Source of the DNA: Dokdonella_A sp044227025
Lineage (GTDB): Bacteria > Pseudomonadota > Gammaproteobacteria > Xanthomonadales > Rhodanobacteraceae
NCBI RefSeq assembly: GCF_044227025.1
Contig: NZ_JBGAFX010000001.1
Location: forward strand, 496,001-560,000
DNA: 64,000 nucleotides
Direction of reading: 5' to 3'
Shown here: one piece after another, positions 42,319 to 51,651 of the stretch
Layout: the number at the start of each line of letters is the position of its first letter
How positions within the stretch are numbered: position 1 is the stretch's first letter
Position numbers and translations under genes: made by a program
The notes under the pieces: generated by a model
Databases searched by the model: none
What the model was told of the DNA's origin: nothing
Seen by the model: the letters and a program-made list of their open reading frames with translations, nothing else

Positions 42319-44145
42319 ATGATCCGTCGATCGCTGCCCCTGTTGTTCCTGCTGCTCGCCGCCTGCGCGACGCAACGCCCGCCGGAGAAGCCGATGACCG
42401 CAAACGACTCCTTCGGCGAAGTGCGCGAGTCCCTACACCGCAACGGCGACGACCTGCTCAGCGCCGGCCTCGGCCTCGCCGGATTGCGTGCAAGGTCGCC
42501 CGCGTTCGCCGATGCGGCGCAGCCGACAGCGGCGGAACTTCGCCGCCGCGCGATCCACACGAGCTGGGCCGGCATCGCCGATCTCGGTCCGCTCGGCGGC
42601 TACGGCGACATCTACGGTGCGGTACCGAGCGTGCCCGGCCGCGAATACCAGGCGTTCGCCCGCCTCCATGGTGCGCTCGCCCCGCATCGCGTGCTGCTGC
42701 AGGCGCCGGATGCGTTCGATGCGAACGCGCGCTGCCTCGTCGTCGCCGCGTCGTCGGGTTCGCGCGGCGTGTACGGCGCGATCGCGCTCGCCGGTGCGTG
42801 GGCGTTGCCACGCGGCTGCGCGGTCGCCTACACCGACAAGGGCACCGGTTCGGGTTACTTCGACCTCGACAGCGACAGCGGCGTCGCGCTCGACGGCACG
42901 CGAGCGGCACGCGGCACGGCGCCGCTCGAGTTCGAGCCGGCGCACGTCGATGCCATGCGCGGCGTCGCGATCAAGCACGCGCACTCGAGCGGCAATCCCG
43001 AAGCGGACTGGGGCCGGCATGTGCTGCAGGCTGCGCGATTCGGTCTCGCCATGCTCGATCGCGCGTATCCGGCGCAGGCACCATTCACGCCGGCGAACAC
43101 GCGCGTGATCGTGACCGGCGTGTCGAACGGCGCTGGCGCGGCATTGCAGGCGGCCGGTCTCGACGACGGGCTGATCGACGGGGTCGTCGCGCTCGCGCCC
43201 AACGTACACGTCGCCGGCCACGGCCGCGCGTTGTACGACTACGCCAGCGAAGCCGCCTTGTTGATGCCGTGCGCGCTGGTCGATGCGCGTTTCGATGCCG
43301 TGCCATTCGCGCGCGTGCATGGCGCGACACCACCCGCGTGGCTCGCGCGCTGCGCACGCCTGCACGAACAAGGCGTGCTCGAGGGAACCGACCTCGCGGC
43401 GCAAGCGCGCGCGGCGCTCGATCGCCTGCACGCCGCGGGCTGGGACGATCTCGCGCTGGCGACCGCGGCGAGTTCCACCGCGTTCGATCTCTGGCGCGCG
43501 GTCGGCGCTACCTATGCGTCGTCGTATCTGCGCGCGCCGGCGACGAAGATGCCGTGCGGGTTCCGTTTCGCCGCGACCGATGCGCACGGTGCCGCCATCG
43601 CCGCCGATGCGCCCACGCGCGCCGCCTGGTGGTCGGATGCGAGCGGCATTCCGCCCGGCGCCGGTGTCATGCTGCTTGGCGGCACCGACGCGAGCGCGGA
43701 CCCGACCGCGGCCGGCATCGACTGCCTGCGTCGCCTGTGGAGCGGCAATGATGCGCCGGCGCATGCGTTGCATGCCGCAGTCGCCGCGACCATCACCAGG
43801 CCGCCGCGCGCCGACTTGCCGATCCTCGTCGCGCATGGCGAAGACGATGGCCTGTTGCCATTCGCTTTCACGTCCTCGGCCTACATCGACGCCCTGGCGG
43901 CGGCCGGCCGCAAGCCCGTGCTCTGGCGCGTGCCGCACGCGCAGCACTTCGATGCGTTCCTCGCGCTGCCCGCCTTCGGCGATCGCTACGTGCCGTTGTT
44001 GCCGTATGGCTACGCCGCGCTCGATGCGATGTGGAAGCACGTCGCCGCCGCTGCGCCGCTGCCCGCATCAAAACGCTTCCCGACGCACCCGCGCGGCGCC
44101 CGCGGGCTCGACCGCGGCATGCTCGCACTCGACTCCGGCGATTGA
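42319..44145 (+). CDS. D-(-)-3-hydroxybutyrate oligomer hydrolase, lipoprotein
   Basis: 608 aa. The N-terminus is a lipoprotein signal (MIRRSLPLLFLLLAAC, lipobox LAAC). The body matches 3HB-oligomer hydrolases: LSAGLGLAGLR, HTSWAGIADLGPLGGYGDIYG, GREYQAFARL, VVAASSGSRGVYGAIALAGAWALPRGCAVAYTDKGTG, NPEADWGRHVLQAARFGL, and the nucleophile elbow VTGVSNGAGAALQAAG (Ser near 269). Late blocks LPILVAHGEDDGLLPFAF and VPHAQHFDAF hold the acid and His. It splits 3-hydroxybutyrate dimers and oligomers into monomers, most likely in the periplasm. This links the two-component genes beside it to the PHB depolymerase and permease at 32-37 kb. Confidence 0.92.
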   Translation: MIRRSLPLLFLLLAACATQRPPEKPMTANDSFGEVRESLHRNGDDLLSAGLGLAGLRARSPAFADAAQPTAAELRRRAIHTSWAGIADLGPLGGYGDIYGAVPSVPGREYQAFARLHGALAPHRVLLQAPDAFDANARCLVVAASSGSRGVYGAIALAGAWALPRGCAVAYTDKGTGSGYFDLDSDSGVALDGTRAARGTAPLEFEPAHVDAMRGVAIKHAHSSGNPEADWGRHVLQAARFGLAMLDRAYPAQAPFTPANTRVIVTGVSNGAGAALQAAGLDDGLIDGVVALAPNVHVAGHGRALYDYASEAALLMPCALVDARFDAVPFARVHGATPPAWLARCARLHEQGVLEGTDLAAQARAALDRLHAAGWDDLALATAASSTAFDLWRAVGATYASSYLRAPATKMPCGFRFAATDAHGAAIAADAPTRAAWWSDASGIPPGAGVMLLGGTDASADPTAAGIDCLRRLWSGNDAPAHALHAAVAATITRPPRADLPILVAHGEDDGLLPFAFTSSAYIDALAAAGRKPVLWRVPHAQHFDAFLALPAFGDRYVPLLPYGYAALDAMWKHVAAAAPLPASKRFPTHPRGARGLDRGMLALDSGD

Positions 44146-44306
44146 TCGCAAAGCGGCCGTTTTGGCAGCGCAGCGTGCTCCGCGGCTTGTGCTTTCGGCG
44201 TCGCTGAGCCGATCAGGCTCGGCTCCGCAACGGCAGGCGCAGGCTTGCCCTGGGTGCGGTCGTGCGGGGCTCGGCGCGCGCGCAGATCAGGCACATTCCT
44301 GCAGGG

Positions 44307-47300
44307 CTATGCGCGCGCATCCGCGTTGATCCGCGTCAGGGCCCTGGCGGCTTTCCGTTGGCGCCGCCGTTCGCTGATGCGCGCAAAGATCAGATAGATT
44401 GCCGGTGTCGACAGCAGGGTCAGGCTCTGCGATACGAGCAGGCCACCGATCATCGCGATGCCAAGCGGACGGCGCAGTTCCGAACCGGTACCGAAACCGA
44501 TCGCGAGTGGCAGCGCGGCGCAGATCGCGACCATCGAGGTCATCATGATCGGACGAAAGCGCACCAGCGAGGCCTCGCGAATCGCTTCCAGTGGCGATCG
44601 ACCGTGTTCGCGTTCGGCGACGAGGGCGAAGTCGACCATCATGATCGCGTTCTTCTTGACGATACCGATCAGCAGCACGATCGCGATCATCGACACCACC
44701 GACAGCTCGGTGCCGGTGACGACCATCGCGAGCAGCGCGCCGACGCCGGCCGAGGGCAGGGTCGAGAGGATCGTGACCGGATGGATCAGGCTCTCGTACA
44801 GCATGCCGAGCACGATGTAGACGATCACGATCGCGCCGAAGATCAGCAGCGAGTTGTCGCCCTGCTGGGTCTGGAAGTTGCGGAAGTCGCCGGCGAAGTC
44901 CATGCGGATGTCGCCGGGCAGGCGCATCCCGGCGATCGTGCCCTCGATGATCGCCTGTGCCTGGCTCATGGTCACGTCCGGTGCGAGGTTGAAGCTGAGG
45001 CTCACCGTCGAGAACTGGCCCTCGTGCGAAACCTCGGTCGGCGCGATGCCCTCCTGCATCTTCACCAGTGCGCCGATCGGCACCATCGCGCCGCTGTCCG
45101 AACGCACGTACAGGCGTTCGAGCGCGGACGGATCGGTGGCCTGGCTCGGCAGTGCGCTGAGTACCACCTTGAACTGGTTGACGTCCGAATAGATCGTCGA
45201 AACCTGGCGCTGGCCGAACGCATTGTTGAGCGCGCTGTCGATCGCGGCGACGCTGACGCCGAGGCGCGCGGCGCTGTCGCGGTCTATCGCCAGTGTCTGG
45301 CGCGGACCGGCCTCGTCGACGTCGCTGTCGACGTCGCGCAGCTGCGGCAACTTCTTCAGTGCTTCCACCAGCTTCGGCGCCCACACCTGCAACGATGCAA
45401 TGTCGTTGCCCTTGAGCGACATCTGGTACTGCCCGCCGCTGCCACCGCCACCACCACCGCCGCTCGGCAGGTCCTGCACCGGTCGCAGGCGCATCTGCAC
45501 GCCGGGCAGGTCCTGCGCCATCCTGTTGAGGCGGGTCATCACCGCGAAGGTCGACTCGCCTTGGCGCTGCGGCGGCGGTTTCAGGCTGATGTAGAGCTGG
45601 CCCGAACCGCCGCCGCCGCGACCAAAGCCGCCTCCAAGGCGCGAGCCGACGCTGTCGACCGCCGGATCCTGCATCACCATCCCGGCGAGTTTCTGCGTCT
45701 GCTCCATCATGCGCGGCGGCGACACGTCGGCGCCGGCGGTGATCCGACCCTGCAGCATGCCGGTGTCCTGCTGCGGGAAGAGGCCGCTGTGCACGAAGCG
45801 CATCAGGAACACGGTGATGACGATGAGAACCAGCGGTTGCAGTGCGGTCAGTCGCGGCCAGCGCAACGAATGGTCGAGCAGGACGCGGTACAGGTCGAGC
45901 ATGCCGGCGTGGATCGCATCGATGCGCGCGCCAAGGCGCGACGGTTTCGCCTCGGCGTGCGGCGTGAGGAAGCGTCCGCACAGGGCCGGCGTCAGGGTCA
46001 GCGAGATGATCGCGGAGAACACGATGGCCGCCACCAGGGTGATCGCGAACTCCTTGAAGAACATGCCGGTGATGCCGCTGGCGAACATCACCGGCGCGAA
46101 CACCGCGACCAGCGAGGCGGTGATCGACACGATCGTGAATCCGATCTCCTTCGCGCCGAGCAGGGTCGCCTCGAAGCGATGCATGCCGGCGTCGACATGC
46201 CGGATCACGTTCTCGATCACCACGATTGCATCGTCGACGACGAAGCCGATCGCGATCACCAGCGCCATCAGCGACATGTTGTCGAGCGTGAAACCGAGCA
46301 CGTACATGACGGTGAACGCGCCGGTAAGCGACAGCGGCACCGCGCTCGCAGCGATCAGCGTCGGCGCGAGCCGGCGCAGGAACAGCGCCATCGTCAGGAT
46401 CACCATGCCGAGGCTGAGCAGCAGGCTGATCTGCACCTCGTCGATCGAGGCACGGATGATCGGCGTGCGGTCGAAGAACGGCGTCAGCGTCACGCCCGCC
46501 GGCAACCAGGTCTGCAGCTGGGGGATTTCATTCTTGACGCTGTCGACGGTCGCGATGACGTTCGCATCGGCCTGCTTGCGCACGAACAGCAGGATCGCGC
46601 GGCGCGTGCCGTACCACGCGGCCTGGTACTGGTCCTGCTGGCCGTCGTAGACCCTGGCGACGTCGCTGAGGCGCACGGGCACGCCGTTCTTCACCGCGAT
46701 GACGAGATCGGCGAACTCCGCGGCGGTGTGCAGCGCATCGTTCGCCGACACCGCCATCGTGGTATGGCCGTTGGAAAGAAACCCCTGCGGCGAGGTCACG
46801 TTCGCTGCGGTCAGCGCGTTGCGCACCTGGTCCGGCGACAGCCCCATCGCGTTCAGCGCGCGCAGGTTGAGGTCGACCCGAACTGCCGGTGTCGCGCCGC
46901 CGGCGACGTCGACATCGCTGACCCCGGGCAACTGGCGGATTCGCTGCGCGATCAGCGAGTCGGCGTAGTCGTACAATTTCGACAACGGCTCCGAGTCCGA
47001 GCTCAACGCGAGCGCCAGCACCGGCTGGTTGTTCGGATTCGCCTTGCGATAGGTCGGCGCATTGGTGAGCCCCGACGGCAGGTCCGGCGCGGCGGCGTTG
47101 ATCGCCGCCTGCACGTCGCGTGCGGCGTCGTCGACCTTGCGGCTGCTGTCGAACACCAGGATCACCGACGCGCTGCCTTCGCTGCTGCTCGAATTGATCG
47201 TGTCGATGCCGGGGATCTGCCCGAGGTGGCGTTCGAGCGGCGCGGCGACCGTGGCCGCCATCGTGTCGGCGCTGCCACCTGGCTGGCTCGCGCTGACGAA

Positions 47301-47435
47301 GACCACCGGCGGTTCGAGGTTCGGCAATGCCGCGACGCCGAGCAGGAAGTAGCAGATCGCGCCCGCAACGAACAAGCCGATCGCAAGCAGCGAGGTCGCG
47401 ATCGGGCGGCGGATGAAGGGTCCGGAAATGTTCAT
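44307..47435 (-). CDS. mdtC: RND efflux pump subunit MdtC-like
   Basis: 1042 aa inner-membrane RND pump. It starts MNISGPFIRRPIATSLLAIGLFVAGAICYFLLGVAALPNLEPPVVFVSASQPGGSADTMAATVAAPLE and shows the TM4 proton-relay block LVIAIGFVVDDAIVVIENVIRHVD (two Asp) and GIVKKNAIMMVDFAL near the end. A Gly-rich insert (GGGFGRGGGGSGQ and SGGGGGGGSGGQ) in the porter region is unusual. It is the second of two pump genes, as in mdtABC, where MdtB and MdtC form a heterotrimer. A ribosome site (GAGGGAG) precedes the ATG. It is separated from mdtB by 865 bp holding a large repeat element. Confidence 0.92.
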   Translation of the reverse strand: MNISGPFIRRPIATSLLAIGLFVAGAICYFLLGVAALPNLEPPVVFVSASQPGGSADTMAATVAAPLERHLGQIPGIDTINSSSSEGSASVILVFDSSRKVDDAARDVQAAINAAAPDLPSGLTNAPTYRKANPNNQPVLALALSSDSEPLSKLYDYADSLIAQRIRQLPGVSDVDVAGGATPAVRVDLNLRALNAMGLSPDQVRNALTAANVTSPQGFLSNGHTTMAVSANDALHTAAEFADLVIAVKNGVPVRLSDVARVYDGQQDQYQAAWYGTRRAILLFVRKQADANVIATVDSVKNEIPQLQTWLPAGVTLTPFFDRTPIIRASIDEVQISLLLSLGMVILTMALFLRRLAPTLIAASAVPLSLTGAFTVMYVLGFTLDNMSLMALVIAIGFVVDDAIVVIENVIRHVDAGMHRFEATLLGAKEIGFTIVSITASLVAVFAPVMFASGITGMFFKEFAITLVAAIVFSAIISLTLTPALCGRFLTPHAEAKPSRLGARIDAIHAGMLDLYRVLLDHSLRWPRLTALQPLVLIVITVFLMRFVHSGLFPQQDTGMLQGRITAGADVSPPRMMEQTQKLAGMVMQDPAVDSVGSRLGGGFGRGGGGSGQLYISLKPPPQRQGESTFAVMTRLNRMAQDLPGVQMRLRPVQDLPSGGGGGGGSGGQYQMSLKGNDIASLQVWAPKLVEALKKLPQLRDVDSDVDEAGPRQTLAIDRDSAARLGVSVAAIDSALNNAFGQRQVSTIYSDVNQFKVVLSALPSQATDPSALERLYVRSDSGAMVPIGALVKMQEGIAPTEVSHEGQFSTVSLSFNLAPDVTMSQAQAIIEGTIAGMRLPGDIRMDFAGDFRNFQTQQGDNSLLIFGAIVIVYIVLGMLYESLIHPVTILSTLPSAGVGALLAMVVTGTELSVVSMIAIVLLIGIVKKNAIMMVDFALVAEREHGRSPLEAIREASLVRFRPIMMTSMVAICAALPLAIGFGTGSELRRPLGIAMIGGLLVSQSLTLLSTPAIYLIFARISERRRQRKAARALTRINADARA

Positions 47436-47489
47436 GGGATTGCTCCCTCGCGGGCGAGGGGTTGGTGTTGTGCGGCCCCGTTGCGCTCT

Positions 47490-48170
47490 GCGCTGGGCGA
47501 CCTTCGCGAGAACCGACCCGCATCCCTGCATGTTCGTCCCGCATCCCTGCGGGCCGGTAACTTCTCTTTGCTTGTCCAAAGAGAAGTCACCAAGAGAAAG
47601 GACACCCCCAGCGGCCCGGTCGCTGGGCATCCTGCCCATCGACTGCGCGATCGGGTTGCGGGGTTCGTTGACGGTCCATCCATGGACCGCAACGAACGCG
47701 CGCGCATCGTGCGCGCGCCCCTCCGGGCCAGTCCTCCACCCGCTCGCCGGGCCGCAAGGGGACCCCGGTGGAAGATCGGCGCGCTCCTGCGCGCAGATGA
47801 AACCAACGCATCGCGGCTTCCGCCGCTCCCGCCAAAGCGGGCATCGCTCTTCTGTGGGAGCGGCGGAAGCCGCGATGCTTCTGCGCGCACCAGCGCGCTA
47901 TTCTTTGCTTTCAGGTCCCCTTCGGCGCCGGTGGACGGCGGACGAGAAGGCCCGCAGGGGCGCGCGCAGGACGCGCGCGCGTTCGCCGCGATGCAGGATG
48001 CATCGTCGGCGAACCCCGGCCGACGTTCACGTACCTTCCGCGCTGCGGAAGGCGACGCCGTCGGGGTGGCCTTCGCTTTGGTTTCTTTCTCTTGGACAAG
48101 CAAGAGAAAGAAGCCGGCCCGCAGGGATGCGGGACGAACACGCACGGTCGCGGGCCGGTTTTTGCGATTG
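47490..48170. repeat. Large inverted composite repeat, copy B (between mdtB and mdtC)
   Basis: Same order and orientation as copy A. The left hairpin 47560-47587 is identical to that of copy A (ACTTCTCTTTG stem, loop CTTGTC). The right hairpin 48080-48115 has the GGTTTCTTTCTCTTG stem with one G-T wobble and the loop GACAAG. The CGGTCCAT-CC-ATGGACCG and GCGCGCGCA hairpins are also conserved. A REP palindrome (47808-47878) sits at the junction of the halves. The element fills most of the 865-bp gap inside the mdtABC operon. Open frames crossing it are repeat shadows. Confidence 0.85.
47808..47878. repeat. REP palindrome nested in large repeat copy B
   Basis: Inverted 23-bp arms (47808-47830 and 47856-47878) of the GGGAGCGGCGGAAGCCGCGATGC family around a 25-base loop. 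It lies at the centre of the composite element, as if inserted between the two halves. Confidence 0.85.
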
Positions 48171-48250
48171 CCCGTGACGGGCAACGGAAAGGACTCTGCG
48201 AGTCGATTTCCACGAAGAGCATGACATCCCCACACACCATCCCCACCCAA

Positions 48251-48271
48251 CCCTCCCCTTGAAGGGGAGGG
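48251..48271 (-). terminator. Hairpin after mdtB
   Basis: CCCTCCCCT and AGGGGAGGG pair over 9 bp with a three-base loop, 30 bases after the mdtB stop codon. There is no strong T-run on the minus strand, so it could be a partial terminator or an RNA-stabilising structure. Confidence 0.4.
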
Positions 48272-48300
48272 CTCGCACATCGCACGTTGCGCGCCGCGCT

Positions 48301-51300
48301 TCATGTCGACCCCGCGCGAGCGAGCACTGGCGTGCGCTGCGCATGCCGCGCACGCAGCCAATCCGAAAACCGCTCGAAATACAGATAGATCACCGGTGTC
48401 GTGTACAAGGTGATCAACTGCGACAACAGCAGGCCGCCGACGATCGACACGCCGAGCGGCTTGCGCAGTTCCGAGCCGATGCCGTTGCCGAGCGCGAGCG
48501 GCAGTGCACCGAGCAGTGCGGCGGCGGTGGTCATCATGATCGGTCGGAAGCGCAGCAGGCAGGCGCGGCGGATCGCGTCGTGCGCGTTCATGCCATCGCG
48601 CCGGGCCTCGATCGCGAAGTCGATCATCATGATTGCGTTCTTCTTGACGATGCCGATCAGCAGCACGATGCCGACGATGCCGTCGACCGACAGGTTCATG
48701 CCGCACGCCATCAGGGCGAGCAGCGCGCCGACGCCTGCGGGGGGCAGGGTCGAGAGGATCGTGATCGGATGGATGTAGCTCTCGTACAGCACGCCAAGCA
48801 CGATGTAGATGACCACCACTGCGGCGAGCAGGAGCAACACTTCGTCGGTGAGCGACGCGGAGAACTCGGCCGCCTTGCCGACGAACTGGCCGCGCACCTG
48901 CGGCGGAAAATTCAGCCCCGCCTCGACCGCGTGGATCGCCGCGACCGCGTCGGACAGCGAATGGCCGCGCGCGAGATTGAACGAGATCGTCACCGCCGGA
49001 AGCTGGTCCTGGTGGCTGATCACCAGCGGGGCGTTCTCCTGCTTCGCGCTGGCGAGCGCGGACAGCGGGATCGCGCCGCCGCTGCCGAGCGTGATGCCGG
49101 TATTGCCGGCGCCGGCGATGCCCGACGGCGTCGCCGAATTGCTCGAAGCGGCCTGGCCAAGCGCGGTCGCATTGCTGCCGGTGAGCGCACCGTTGCCGTT
49201 GCCGCGCACGGTGAGCTGGTCGAGCAGTGCCTTGTTGGTGCGGAATTCCGGCGCGACCTCGAGCACGACGCGATACTGGTTGAGCTGGGTGAAGATGGTC
49301 GAGATCTGGCGCTGGCCGAACGCATCGTAGAGCGTGTCGTCGATCGTCTGCATCGGCACGCCGAGTCGGCTCGCCTTCTCGCGGTCGACGGTCAGGTGCA
49401 GCGCGTCGCCCTGGTTGGCGAGGTTGTTGTCGACGTCGGAGAGCTCGGGGCGCCGGCGCAGCGCCTCGGTCATCTGCGTCGCGAAGCCGGCGAGTTCGCT
49501 CGAGTTCACTTCCGACAGCGAGTACTGGTATTCGGTCGGCGCCACGCGCGTGTCGAGCGCGACGTCCTGCACCGGCTTGAGGTACAGCGCCGCACCGGGG
49601 ATGTGCGCGACGGCGCGCTGCAAGGCTGGAAGCACCTCGGCCAGGCCACCGCGCTCGCCGCGCGGTTTCAGCACGATGCTGAGCTGGCCCTGGCTGAGGG
49701 TCGGATTCACGCTGCCGGCACCGACGAATGCCGCGACGCCGGCGACGCCGGGCACGTCGCGCAGCGCGTCGGCGACCGCCTTGGTGCGCTCCTGCATCGC
49801 CGGGAACGCGATGTTCTGGTCTGCCTGCACGACGCCGGTGATCAAGCCGGTGTCCTGTTCGGGCAGCAGGCCCTTCGGGATCGCGATGTAGAGCGCGATC
49901 GTGACGATGACCGTCACGGACGCGACCAGCAGCATCAACGGCTGGCGCGCGAGTACCCAGTCGAGGCTGTGCGCGTAGACGTCGACGATGCGCGACCAGG
50001 GGTCGCGCCTGGCCGCGACGCCGTCGTGCGCGTGGTCGCCGGCCGGTAGCGCATCGGCCTTGAGCAGGTAGGCGCACATCATCGGCGTCAGGGTCAGCGA
50101 TATCAGCATCGACAGCGTGACCGCGATCGTCAGCACCCACGCGAACTCGTGGAACAGCCGCCCGGTCACCCCCGGCATCAGCAGCAGCGGCAGGAACACC
50201 GCGATCAGCGACACGGTCAGCGACAGCACGGTGAAGCCGATTTCCTTCGCGCCGATTTCCGCCGCCTCCTTGCCGTCCTTGCCCTGCTCGATGTAACGCA
50301 CGATGTTCTCGATCATCACGATCGCATCGTCGACGACGAAACCGGTCGCGACCGCCAGCGCCATCAGCGACAGGTTGTCGAGCGAGAAGCCGGCGAACGC
50401 CATTACGCCGAACGTGCCGAGCAGGGACAGGGGCACCGCGACGCTCGGGATCACCGTCGCCCACAGCCGGCGCAGGAACACGAAGATCACCGCGATCACG
50501 AGCAGCACGGTCAGGCCGAGCGTGAACTCGACATCGGCGACCGAGGCGCGGATGGTCACTGTGCGATCGGAGAACACGTCCAGATGCACATCGGCCGGCA
50601 GCAGCGCCTGCAGTCGCGGCAGTTGCGCGCGGATGTCGGCCACGGTCTGGACGATGTTCGCCGACGGCTGCCGGCGGATGTCGAGCAGCACCGCCGGCTT
50701 GCCGTTCGCCCACGCGGCGAGCTGGTCGTTCTCGACGCCATCGATCACCTGCGCGATGTCGGACAGGCGCACCGCCGCACCGTTCCTGTAGCTGACGATG
50801 GTGGAGCGGTAGTCCTCGGCATCGGACAACTGGTCGTTGGTGCCGATGCTGAAACTCTGCACGGTGCCGTTGAGGCTGCCTTTCGGCGCATTCACGTTCG
50901 CCTGGGTCAGCGCGCTGCGCACGTCCTCCATGGTCAGGCCGAGGTTGGCGATCTGCGCGGGATTCACCTGCACGCGCACGGCCGGACGCACGTTGCCGGC
51001 GATGCTGACGAGGCCGACGCCGCGGATCTGCGCGAGGCGCTGCGCGAGGATGCTGTCGGCGTAGTCGTTGACCTCGCGCAACGGGCGCGAGTCGGAGGTG
51101 AGCATCAGGGTCAGGATCGGCGCATCGGCCGGATTGACCTTGCTGTAGACCGGCGGATACGGCAGGTTCGACGGCAGCGTGCCGCGTGCGGCATTGATCG
51201 CCGATTGCACGTCCTGGCCGGCGGCGTCGATGTCGCGGCCCTGGTTGAACGTGATGACGATCGTCGACAGGCTGGCCGAACTGTCCGAGTTCATCGTGAC

Positions 51301-51531
51301 GATGCCGGAGATCTGCCCGAACTGCCGTTCGAGTGGCGTCGTCACCAGCGCCGCCATCGTCGAGGCGCTCGCTCCGGGGTACTGCGTCGTCACGATCAGG
51401 CTGGGCGCATCGATGTCCGGCAACGCCGCGACCGGCAATGCGCGATAGCCGATCACGCCGAGCAGAAGCAGCGCGAGCATCAACAATGAAGTGGCGATCG
51501 GGCGCCGGATGAACAGGGTCGAGAAGCTCAT
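48301..51531 (-). CDS. mdtB: RND efflux pump subunit MdtB-like
   Basis: 1076 aa, slightly longer than the usual 1040. It begins MSFSTLFIRRPIATSLLMLALLLLGVIGYRALPVAALPDIDAPSLIVTTQYPGASASTMAALVTTPLERQFGQISG, a typical MdtB/MdtC start. It has the proton-relay segment ALAVATGFVVDDAIVMIENIVRYIE and GIVKKNAIMMIDFAIEARR. The extra length is partly in a Gly/Ser/Ala-rich loop near residues 815-850 (GNGNGALTGSNATALGQAASSNSATPSG). It forms the inner-membrane pump with MdtC and the adaptor MdtA. It follows mdtA by 120 bases. No outer-membrane channel gene is in the operon. Confidence 0.92.
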   Translation of the reverse strand: MSFSTLFIRRPIATSLLMLALLLLGVIGYRALPVAALPDIDAPSLIVTTQYPGASASTMAALVTTPLERQFGQISGIVTMNSDSSASLSTIVITFNQGRDIDAAGQDVQSAINAARGTLPSNLPYPPVYSKVNPADAPILTLMLTSDSRPLREVNDYADSILAQRLAQIRGVGLVSIAGNVRPAVRVQVNPAQIANLGLTMEDVRSALTQANVNAPKGSLNGTVQSFSIGTNDQLSDAEDYRSTIVSYRNGAAVRLSDIAQVIDGVENDQLAAWANGKPAVLLDIRRQPSANIVQTVADIRAQLPRLQALLPADVHLDVFSDRTVTIRASVADVEFTLGLTVLLVIAVIFVFLRRLWATVIPSVAVPLSLLGTFGVMAFAGFSLDNLSLMALAVATGFVVDDAIVMIENIVRYIEQGKDGKEAAEIGAKEIGFTVLSLTVSLIAVFLPLLLMPGVTGRLFHEFAWVLTIAVTLSMLISLTLTPMMCAYLLKADALPAGDHAHDGVAARRDPWSRIVDVYAHSLDWVLARQPLMLLVASVTVIVTIALYIAIPKGLLPEQDTGLITGVVQADQNIAFPAMQERTKAVADALRDVPGVAGVAAFVGAGSVNPTLSQGQLSIVLKPRGERGGLAEVLPALQRAVAHIPGAALYLKPVQDVALDTRVAPTEYQYSLSEVNSSELAGFATQMTEALRRRPELSDVDNNLANQGDALHLTVDREKASRLGVPMQTIDDTLYDAFGQRQISTIFTQLNQYRVVLEVAPEFRTNKALLDQLTVRGNGNGALTGSNATALGQAASSNSATPSGIAGAGNTGITLGSGGAIPLSALASAKQENAPLVISHQDQLPAVTISFNLARGHSLSDAVAAIHAVEAGLNFPPQVRGQFVGKAAEFSASLTDEVLLLLAAVVVIYIVLGVLYESYIHPITILSTLPPAGVGALLALMACGMNLSVDGIVGIVLLIGIVKKNAIMMIDFAIEARRDGMNAHDAIRRACLLRFRPIMMTTAAALLGALPLALGNGIGSELRKPLGVSIVGGLLLSQLITLYTTPVIYLYFERFSDWLRARHAQRTPVLARAGST

Positions 51532-51651
51532 GGAATGGTGCCTTTCGCCTTTCGTTCGCCCGCCGGGAGAAGAGGGCGCAGGGCGCCGGACAAGGGTTCG
51601 GGACTCGTTTGCACGATCAGTCCTGCCCGGATTCCGCCCGGCTCGCGTCCA

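Noticed and set aside
44146..44306. A coding-looking minus-strand stretch after the oligomer hydrolase
   Set aside because: No start with a ribosome site and no recognisable domain; the short inverted repeat GAGCC-N5-GGCTC there is too weak to call a terminator.
44262..48224. A 1320-codon plus-strand frame antisense to mdtC and repeat B
   Set aside because: The composition (Arg, His, Asp, Gln-rich) is the mirror of membrane-protein codons; no domain is seen and it runs through a non-coding repeat.
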